The notes beneath the pieces are model-generated. The model searched no databases. It had not been told where the DNA came from and was given only the letters and a program-made list of their open reading frames with translations. Below, one piece after another: positions 31,256 through 37,671 of a stretch of DNA of 37,671 nucleotides; position 1 is the stretch's first letter, and every line of letters starts with the position of its first letter. The stretch is from the NCBI GenBank assembly GCA_035625915.1, contig DASPOR010000035.1, forward strand, positions 1-37,671. Reading direction: 5' to 3'. The position numbers and the translations under genes were made by a program. Source of the DNA: Alphaproteobacteria bacterium (GTDB taxonomy: Bacteria; Pseudomonadota; Alphaproteobacteria; JACZXZ01).

Positions 31256-32137
31256 CCCTTCGAGAATCGCTTCGAGACCCGCGCGATAATCGGGAAATTG
31301 AAGTCGCACGCCGAGTTCACGCTTGATGCGCGCGTTGCTGACCCGCTTGCTGTCACGATAAAAGCTCGCGGCCATCGGCGAAAGCCCCGCCTCTCCGATT
31401 GGAATAAGCGCCGGCGGCTCGATCTTCAGAAGCTTGCACGCATAGGCGATGACGGCTTCGCCCGCAGCCGGGTGATCGTCGCACAGATTGTAGACAGCCC
31501 CAGGGTTCGGTCTTGCCGCCGACGCGCGCAGGGTGGCCACGATATCGTCGACATGAATTCGCGAAAAGATGTGGCCAGGCTTGGCGATACGCCTTGCCGT
31601 GCCCGCGCGCACGGCGTCGAGCGCGCTGCGGCCCGGTCCATAGATGCCGGCAAGACGGAAAATATGCACGGGCAGAAGGTGCGCTTCGTGGAGTGCGAGC
31701 CAGCCGGCTTCGGCCGCCGCCCGCCTGCGCCCGCGCTCACTCGTCGGCGACAGGGCCGAACTTTCGTCGACTTCGCCCCCTTCTCGATCGCCGTAGACGC
31801 CGGTCGTCGAAAGGTATCCCGCCCATTCAAGTCCCTCGAGCGCTGCGATATCGCGGCCGTGGCAATCGAGCACAAGATCGCCGTCGCCGTCGGGCGGCAC
31901 CGAAGACAGGAGGTGCGTCGTTCCCGCGAGTGCCGCCCCGAAATCGCTGAGGGGATGGTCGCGATCGAATCGGTATGTCTCGATTTCGAGGTCCCCAAGT
32001 GCCGCCGCCGATTCGTTGCGGAAGGTACCGGCGACCCGCCAACCCTCCGCGAGCCAGCTCTGCGCCAGATGCCGCGCGGTATAGCCGAGACCGAAGACAA
32101 ATAGTCGCCGTCCAGTCACGCGGCCCGCCGGAGCCAA
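31247..32137 (-). CDS. NAD-dependent epimerase/dehydratase-like protein (atypical SDR)
   Basis: The 296-residue protein has an N-terminal Rossmann fold (RLFVFGLGYTARHLA) and the strand HLLSSVPPDGDGD, then GYLSTTGVYGDREGGEVDE and RLAGIYGPGRS. This is the YeeZ-like group of extended, atypical SDRs. The usual catalytic YxxxK is not clear: after GVYGD there is no Lys at the fourth place, so catalysis as a dehydrogenase is doubtful and a binding role is possible. The start is uncertain. I use TTG at 32137, which has no ribosome site; GTG at 32119 is an alternative. It lies three bases after the GST gene and is surely co-transcribed with it. Confidence 0.8.
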   Translation of the reverse strand: MAPAGRVTGRRLFVFGLGYTARHLAQSWLAEGWRVAGTFRNESAAALGDLEIETYRFDRDHPLSDFGAALAGTTHLLSSVPPDGDGDLVLDCHGRDIAALEGLEWAGYLSTTGVYGDREGGEVDESSALSPTSERGRRRAAAEAGWLALHEAHLLPVHIFRLAGIYGPGRSALDAVRAGTARRIAKPGHIFSRIHVDDIVATLRASAARPNPGAVYNLCDDHPAAGEAVIAYACKLLKIEPPALIPIGEAGLSPMAASFYRDSKRVSNARIKRELGVRLQFPDYRAGLEAILEGEA

Positions 32138-32140
32138 GTT

Positions 32141-32809
32141 TCAGAAATCAAGATCGGCATAATGCGCCGCCGGCGGCGCGCCCGGTACATGGTCGGCCAA
32201 GATTGGGCGAAAGCTCGGGCGCGACTTGAGCCGCGCATACCACTCCCGCGCGCGAGGATGCTCGTCCCAAGGCACGTCGCCGATATAGTCGACGGCCGAG
32301 AGATGAGCACCCGCCGCGACGTCGGCCATCGAAAACGCCTCGCCCGCAAGCCAATTCCGGCGATCCGCGAGATAGCCAATATAATCGAGATGCGGATGAA
32401 TGTTCTGGAGCCCGGCGCGAATCGCGTTGGAGCTCGGTTCGCCGCGGCCGAAAAGGCGCTTTCCCAATTTTTCGCCGACAAGATTGGCCGTCACCTCGCA
32501 GCCGAATTTATGGTCGAACCATGCCGCAAGTCGGCGAATCTCAGCACCTTCTTGGGGAGAGGCGCCATAGAGCACCGGTTCGGGATAAACCGCCTCCAAA
32601 TATTCGCAGATGGCACTGCTGTCGACCACCGCGGTGCCATTCTCGTCGATGAAGACCGGCACTTGCCCCGCGGGATTGATAGCCACGAATTCGGGACGGC
32701 GTTCCCACACTTTTTCGATTTGCATTTCGAAGTCGAGCTTCTTCTCGCGAAGGGCGATCCTGACTTTTCGGGAAAAGGGCGAGAGCCAAAGGTGATAGAG
32801 CGTGCGCAT
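32141..32809 (-). CDS. glutathione S-transferase
   Basis: The 222-residue protein has a thioredoxin-like N-terminal domain with SPFSRKVRIALREK (likely catalytic Ser in the loop), the cis-Pro turn QVPVFIDENG, and DSSAICEYLE that binds the glutamyl part of glutathione. The helical C-terminal domain holds the N-cap motif GEAFSMADVAAGAHL. It should be a cytosolic GST acting in detoxification or as a reductase; substrate is unknown. It precedes the epimerase-like gene by three bases, and follows gltB by 95 bases on the same strand. The end of a second GST lies on the other side of gltB. Confidence 0.93.
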   Translation of the reverse strand: MRTLYHLWLSPFSRKVRIALREKKLDFEMQIEKVWERRPEFVAINPAGQVPVFIDENGTAVVDSSAICEYLEAVYPEPVLYGASPQEGAEIRRLAAWFDHKFGCEVTANLVGEKLGKRLFGRGEPSSNAIRAGLQNIHPHLDYIGYLADRRNWLAGEAFSMADVAAGAHLSAVDYIGDVPWDEHPRAREWYARLKSRPSFRPILADHVPGAPPAAHYADLDF

Positions 32810-32904
32810 GGGCGCTGGATTCTAGTGGACAGGCGCCGCGCCGTGTAGGGAAAATATGAAGAATCTCTCATGCGCGGTGCGGGCAGACGCCCGTCGTCCC
32901 TCGA

Positions 32905-35900
32905 CTACGCCGTTGCCGCGGCTTTCGCAGCCCGGCTAACCGGATGGGCGAGTCGGCCGATCATCTCTTTGGGGACAATCTGCCAGAATCGCATCACCTC
33001 GCGATCCCAGTCATTGAGGAGACCGCTCGCGAAGCGCGATTGGGTGTTCTCGACATGCTGTTCGACGAGCTGGCGGCAGACGAGATCCCAATGGGGCATT
33101 TCGATGCGCTGCCAAAGAACGGTTTCCGGATTGATGTGCTTCGGCAGCCCCTCGTCGGCGTCGTAGACGAAACCCATGCCACCCGTCATGCCGGCCGCAA
33201 AATTGTCGCCGACCGGGCCGAGGATGACGACGGTCCCGCCCGTCATGTACTCGCACCCGTTCGAGCCGCAGCCTTCGATGACGGCATCGGCGCCCGAGTT
33301 GCGCACGGCAAAGCGCTCGCCCGCCTGACCGGCAGCGAACAATTTGCCTGCCGTCGCACCGTAAAGCACGGTGTTGCCCATGATGGTGTTGTCCTGGCTA
33401 GCATAGAGTGCGGCCGTCATGGGGCGCAGCACGATCGTCCCGCCCGAAAGGCCCTTGCCCACGTAGTCGTTCGCATCGCCGAACACTTCGAGCTTCAGGC
33501 CCTGGACGGCAAAGGCGCCAAGCGATTGGCCGGCCGAGCCTCTCAGCCGCACCGTGATGTGCGCGGGCGGCAGGCTCGACATGCCGTAGCGCCGCGTAAT
33601 CTCCGAAGAGAGGCGCGTGCCGATCGCGCGGTAGGTGTTTCGAATGTTGTAGGCAAGCTGCATTTTCTCGCCGTCCTCGAGGAGGGCGGTCGCATCCTTG
33701 ATGATCTGCGAATCGAGGGTATCGGGAACTTCGTTCCGGCTCTCGAGCGTGCAATAGCGCGGATAATCGCCGGGATCGGCTTGGGCCAGGATCTGGTTGA
33801 GGTCGAGGTCGTCGAGATGCGGGCTGCCGCGGCTGACCTGGAACAGCAGGTCGGTGCGGCCGATGATCTCATTGAGGGAGCGAGCGCCGAGCGAGGCAAG
33901 GATTTCGCGAACCTCCTCGGCGACGAATGTGAAGAGATTGACCACGCGCTCCGGCGTGCCTTCGAACTTCGCGCGCAATTTCGGGTCCTGGGTGCACACA
34001 CCGACAGGGCACGTGTTCGAATGGCACTGACGCACCAGGATGCAGCCCATGGCAACGAGGGCCGCGGTGCCGACGCCGTATTCCTCGGCCCCGAGCATCG
34101 CGGCGATGACCACGTCGCGACCCGACTTGATGCCACCGTCGGTGCGAAGCTTCACCCGGTGGCGCAGTCGATTGAGCGTCAAGACCTGGTGAACCTCGGA
34201 GAGGCCCATCTCCCAAGGCGTTCCCGCGAACTTGATGCTCGACATGGGCGATGCACCGGTTCCGCCGACGTGACCCGAGACCAGGATCACGTCCGCCTTC
34301 GCCTTGGCGACCCCGGCCGCCACCGTGCCGATGCCCGAGCGCGATACAAGCTTCACGCATACGAGGCAATTCGGATTTATCTGCTTCAGGTCGTAGATGA
34401 GCTGCGCCAGGTCCTCGATCGAGTAGATATCGTGGTGCGGCGGTGGCGAGATGAGCATCACGCCCGGCGTGGAATGCCGCAGCTTGGCGATCATCTCGGT
34501 CACCTTGAATCCCGGCAGTTGCCCGCCCTCACCGGGCTTGGCCCCTTGCGCCACCTTTATCTCGAGTTCGCGGCAATTATTGAGATATTCGGCCGTCACG
34601 CCGAAGCGGCCCGACGCCACTTGCTTGATCGCAGAGTTCGGATTATCGCCGTTTGCCTTGGGCTTGAAGCGGGTCGGGTCCTCGCCACCCTCCCCGCTGT
34701 CGGCCTTGGCGCCGATGCGGTTCATCGCGATGTTGAGCGTTTCGTGCGCTTCCGGCCCGAGGGCGCCCAGGGACATGCCCGGGGTAACGAAGCGCTTGCG
34801 GATTTCGGTGATCGATTCGACCTCGTCGACCGAGATCGGCTGACCCTTGGGTGCGAAGTCGAGAAGGTCGCGGAGAGAAATGGGTGGAAGCTTGCGCAGT
34901 CCGTCGCTGTATTTCTTGTATGTCGAGTACGAATCGCCCGCGACCGCGGTCTGCAGCGTATGGATGAGCGAGCCCTGGTAGGCGTGCGTCTCCCCGCCAC
35001 GGCGGTACTTGTAAAACCCGCCGACGGGAAGTGCCGCGAAATCCTCGGCGTAGGCGCGCTCGTGCATTTCACAGAGCTTGCGCTCGATGCCGCTGAGGCC
35101 GATACCCGAAATGCGCGACGGCATGCCCGGGAAGAACTCGGCCACAAGGGAACGCGAGAGGCCCAGGGCCTCGAAATTGTACCCGCCGCGGTACGAGCTG
35201 ACGACGGAAATGCCCATCTTCGACATGATCTTGAGGAGGCCCTGATCGACGGCGTATTTGAATCGGTGCACCACCTGATCGAATGGGAGCGAGCCAAAGA
35301 GGCCGCGACGGTGGCGGTCGGCGAGGGTTGCCTGGGCGAGATAGGCGTTTACCGTCGTAGCACCAACCCCGATCAGGACGGCGAAATAATGCACATCCAT
35401 GCACTCGGCGCTGCGCACGTTGAGCGAGCAGAATGTTCTGAGCTTTTTGCGCACGAGGTGCGAGTGCACGGCGCCAGCGGCGAGGATCATCGGGATCGCC
35501 GCGTTGGCGCCGTCAACACGGTCGTCGGAAAGTATGACGTGCTGGGCCCCTCCCCGCACGGCATCCTCGGCCTCCTGGCGAATGCGCGAAATCGCCTCGC
35601 GAAGCGCCCCGTCGCCCTTGCGCCAATCGAAGGTGCAATCGATATCCGCCGCACTTGAGCCCATATGACTCCGCATGGCCTCGAATTCGCCGTTCGAGAG
35701 CACGGGCGAGCTCAACTGGAGAAGCCGGCACTGGGATTCGTCCTCGTCGAGGATGTTGCCGAGGTTGCCGAGGCGCGTGACGAGGGACATCACGCGGGTC
35801 TCGCGCAAGGAATCGATCGGTGGGTTCGTGACCTGGCTGAAATTCTGCCGGAAATAATGATGAAGCCCGCGGTGCTGTTCGGATAGGACGGCGATCGGCG

Positions 35901-37458
35901 TGTCGTCGCCCATCGAGCCGACCGGCTCCTTGCCATCTTCCGCCATCGGGTGCAGCACGAGCTCGAGATCCTCGAGCGTCCAGCCAACCGAAAGCTGATG
36001 CCGGCGCAGATCCTCGCGCTGAAATTCGACCCGCTCGTCGGCTCCCTTCTTGAGGAGACTGTCGAGCTTCTTGATCTGCTTCACCCATTGGCCGTAGGGA
36101 CGCTCCTTGGCGAGTGCTTCTTTGATATCCTGATCGTGATAGAGCTTGCCGCCGCGCAGATCGACGGCAATCATCTGGCCGGGCCCGACGCGGCCCTTCT
36201 CGACCACGTTCGCCTCCTCGAGTCGGACCATGCCGGTCTCCGAGCCCACGATGACGAGGCCATCCGCCGTGATCGTGTAACGCATCGGCCGCAGGCCATT
36301 GCGATCCATGCATGCAACCGCCCACTGCCCGCCATAGGCGCAAATCGCGGCCGGTCCGTCCCACGGCTCCATGATCGCGTTGCAGTAGGAATAAAGATCC
36401 TTGATCGCCTGGGACATGTCCGCCCTGTTGGCCCACGCCTCGGGCATCAGGATTGTCTTCACCATCGGCACGGTACGGTTCGCCCGGACCATCACCTCGA
36501 AAACGGCGTCGAGCGCCATCGAGTCCGAGCTGCCGGGCTGGATGATGGGCAGCAGGTCGGCCATGTATTCGCCGAACCATTCGTGCGCCATGCGCGGCTC
36601 ATGCGCCTTCATCCAGTTGATGTTGCCGAGGAGCGTATTGATCTCGCCGTTGTGGGCGAGCATTCGGAACGGTTGCGCAAGCGGCCAACTGGGGAAGGTG
36701 TTCGTCGAATAACGCTGGTGATAGATCGCGAAGTTCGAGACGAAGCGCTCATCGAGCAGGTCCGGGTAGAATGCGGTGAGCTGCTCGGCGAGGAACATAC
36801 CCTTGTAGATGATCGAACGGCAGGACAGCGAGCAGATGAAGAAATCCCGAATGCTTTCGGCGAGGATTTGCTTCTCGATGCGCCTGCGAATGATGTAGAG
36901 CTCGATCTCGAATTGGCGAGCGTTCAATCCCTTGGTATTGTCGATCAGGATCTGCTCGATCTCGGGCCGCGTCGCATTCGCCTTCTCGCCGATGACCGAA
37001 ATATCGATCGGCACCTGGCGCCAGCCGAAGATACCGTAGCCAAACGCCAGGATTTCCGTCTCTACGATGCAGCGGCAACGCTCCTGGCCTGCGAAATCGG
37101 TGCGCGGCAGAAAGATCATGCCGCACGCAAGACGGCCCTCGCCCGGTTCGTGTCCCGTATGGCGGATATGCTCCTTGAAGAAATTTTGCGGGATCTGGAC
37201 GTGGATGCCAGCTCCGTCGCCGGTCTTGCCATCGGCGTCGACGGCGCCCCGGTGCCACAGCACCTTGAGGGCCGCAATACCAGCGGTCACCACATCCCGG
37301 CGCGGCTTTCCATCTATGGCGGCGACAAGTCCTACACCGCAGGAATCGTGCTCGTCGCGGGGATCGTAGAGCCCTTCCCTGGCAAGTATTTCGGCGTTCC
37401 TGCGATACGCTTCGACGAAGCGGAGGCCGTCATTCTCGTTCGATCGGTTGCCGTCCAT
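32905..37458 (-). CDS. gltB: glutamate synthase large subunit
   Basis: The 1517-residue alpha subunit of NADPH-dependent glutamate synthase takes the amide group of glutamine to 2-oxoglutarate. After a propeptide of 39 residues the N-terminal nucleophile is Cys40 (DEHDSCGVG). The glutaminase domain follows (to about 430), then the central domain, the FMN-binding synthase barrel (GEGGEDPTRFKPKANGD, GGIKSGRDVVIAAMLGAEEYG) with the 3Fe-4S cysteines in CILVRQCHSNTCPVGVC (about 1138-1150), and the C-terminal beta-helix. GGGAGG lies seven bases before the ATG at 37458. The small subunit gltD is not next to it on either side, although gltBD pairs are common. GST genes flank it instead. With amt it could assimilate nitrogen imported as ammonium. 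Confidence 0.97.
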   Translation of the reverse strand: MDGNRSNENDGLRFVEAYRRNAEILAREGLYDPRDEHDSCGVGLVAAIDGKPRRDVVTAGIAALKVLWHRGAVDADGKTGDGAGIHVQIPQNFFKEHIRHTGHEPGEGRLACGMIFLPRTDFAGQERCRCIVETEILAFGYGIFGWRQVPIDISVIGEKANATRPEIEQILIDNTKGLNARQFEIELYIIRRRIEKQILAESIRDFFICSLSCRSIIYKGMFLAEQLTAFYPDLLDERFVSNFAIYHQRYSTNTFPSWPLAQPFRMLAHNGEINTLLGNINWMKAHEPRMAHEWFGEYMADLLPIIQPGSSDSMALDAVFEVMVRANRTVPMVKTILMPEAWANRADMSQAIKDLYSYCNAIMEPWDGPAAICAYGGQWAVACMDRNGLRPMRYTITADGLVIVGSETGMVRLEEANVVEKGRVGPGQMIAVDLRGGKLYHDQDIKEALAKERPYGQWVKQIKKLDSLLKKGADERVEFQREDLRRHQLSVGWTLEDLELVLHPMAEDGKEPVGSMGDDTPIAVLSEQHRGLHHYFRQNFSQVTNPPIDSLRETRVMSLVTRLGNLGNILDEDESQCRLLQLSSPVLSNGEFEAMRSHMGSSAADIDCTFDWRKGDGALREAISRIRQEAEDAVRGGAQHVILSDDRVDGANAAIPMILAAGAVHSHLVRKKLRTFCSLNVRSAECMDVHYFAVLIGVGATTVNAYLAQATLADRHRRGLFGSLPFDQVVHRFKYAVDQGLLKIMSKMGISVVSSYRGGYNFEALGLSRSLVAEFFPGMPSRISGIGLSGIERKLCEMHERAYAEDFAALPVGGFYKYRRGGETHAYQGSLIHTLQTAVAGDSYSTYKKYSDGLRKLPPISLRDLLDFAPKGQPISVDEVESITEIRKRFVTPGMSLGALGPEAHETLNIAMNRIGAKADSGEGGEDPTRFKPKANGDNPNSAIKQVASGRFGVTAEYLNNCRELEIKVAQGAKPGEGGQLPGFKVTEMIAKLRHSTPGVMLISPPPHHDIYSIEDLAQLIYDLKQINPNCLVCVKLVSRSGIGTVAAGVAKAKADVILVSGHVGGTGASPMSSIKFAGTPWEMGLSEVHQVLTLNRLRHRVKLRTDGGIKSGRDVVIAAMLGAEEYGVGTAALVAMGCILVRQCHSNTCPVGVCTQDPKLRAKFEGTPERVVNLFTFVAEEVREILASLGARSLNEIIGRTDLLFQVSRGSPHLDDLDLNQILAQADPGDYPRYCTLESRNEVPDTLDSQIIKDATALLEDGEKMQLAYNIRNTYRAIGTRLSSEITRRYGMSSLPPAHITVRLRGSAGQSLGAFAVQGLKLEVFGDANDYVGKGLSGGTIVLRPMTAALYASQDNTIMGNTVLYGATAGKLFAAGQAGERFAVRNSGADAVIEGCGSNGCEYMTGGTVVILGPVGDNFAAGMTGGMGFVYDADEGLPKHINPETVLWQRIEMPHWDLVCRQLVEQHVENTQSRFASGLLNDWDREVMRFWQIVPKEMIGRLAHPVSRAAKAAATA

Positions 37459-37482
37459 GGCGGAACCTCCCCTCGCTCGATC

Positions 37483-37671
37483 CTATGGCCGCACCGCGGC
37501 CGTGCCTCCAGGAGCGGCGGCTTCCGAAGCGGGAACACGAACACCCGCCGCGAGCGTGATCGGAATGTAGTTTGCCATCCGCGCCACGCGGTCGATCCAG
37601 CGATTGACCGCGGCGTAAGGTGCAAGATCGAAGCCGCCCTCGTGCGCCACGTGTGTGTAGGCATAAAGTGC
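37483..37671 (-). CDS. glutathione S-transferase, C-terminal part (cut by window edge)
   Basis: The minus strand reads in from the window edge with ALYAYTHVAHEGGFDLAPY and then AAVNRWIDRVARMANYIPI, ending at TAG 37483. This is the last helix region of a GST C-terminal domain: the LYAYTHVA-x-EGGFDL motif is typical of a GST subgroup common in alphaproteobacteria. The final 25 residues (Ala, Gly and Pro rich) are a tail outside the fold. Only 62 residues are in the window. The stop lies 25 bases before the gltB start on the same strand, so gltB may be co-transcribed with it. Confidence 0.8.
   Translation of the reverse strand, partial: ALYAYTHVAHEGGFDLAPYAAVNRWIDRVARMANYIPITLAAGVRVPASEAAAPGGTAAVRP

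Noticed and set aside
32944-35658. 904-codon plus-strand frame opposite gltB
   Set aside because: It is the antisense shadow of gltB, whose domains and catalytic residues are complete on the minus strand. High GC makes such long shadow frames common.

Overview
The window looks like a piece of an alphaproteobacterial chromosome of fairly high GC. The placement rests on the alphaproteobacterial look of IF3 and the large GltB, on frequent TTG starts with strong GGAGG ribosome sites, and on a ureohydrolase and small ORFans that resemble rhizobial or rhodospirillal ones. Genus cannot be fixed from the sequence alone.

Left part (about 1-20,000), accessory in character. It has long non-coding gaps, small ORFans, gene remnants and many terminator-like hairpins. 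Recognisable enzymes are an NDP-forming acyl-CoA synthetase (417-2507), an agmatinase-type ureohydrolase (2636-3634), a trimethylamine/dimethylamine-dehydrogenase-like iron-sulfur flavoprotein (4078-6150), two lipoproteins, an OmpA-domain protein, an alpha/beta hydrolase, an ammonium transporter (13110-14330), an orphan Rieske oxygenase alpha subunit (16231-17445), an SDR oxidoreductase (17822-18538) and a metal-free creatinase/ectoine-hydrolase-type M24 protein (18707-19858). Several of these families act on methylated amines, guanidino compounds or compatible solutes, so a scattered organic-nitrogen catabolic set is a reasonable inference. They are not one operon. Between 14,700 and 15,860 six terminator-like hairpins lie on the plus strand with only one small, opposite-strand gene among them.

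A tRNA-Ser(GGA) at 20,085-20,174 marks the change to conserved sequence. To its right, mostly on the minus strand, lie translation genes in the order infC, rpmI, rplT, pheS, pheT, lepA. infC appears to start at an AUA codon and is preceded by a possible 20-codon leader ORF. The usual infC-rpmI junction is interrupted by a frameshifted GYD-domain gene followed by its own terminator.

Further right are an envelope-type pair of glycosyltransferases (GT4 and GT9), a divergent alpha/beta hydrolase, an NAD-dependent epimerase-like protein, a glutathione S-transferase, the large subunit of glutamate synthase (gltB, with no gltD next to it) and, cut by the window edge, the C-terminus of a second glutathione S-transferase.

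No CRISPR array, intact insertion sequence, integrase or rRNA was seen. The items most worth a second look are the AUA start of infC with its leader ORF, the broken GYD gene inside the ribosomal-protein cluster, the hairpin array, the degraded paralogue of a zinc-ribbon ORFan, and the altered active sites of the amine-dehydrogenase-like and M24 proteins.
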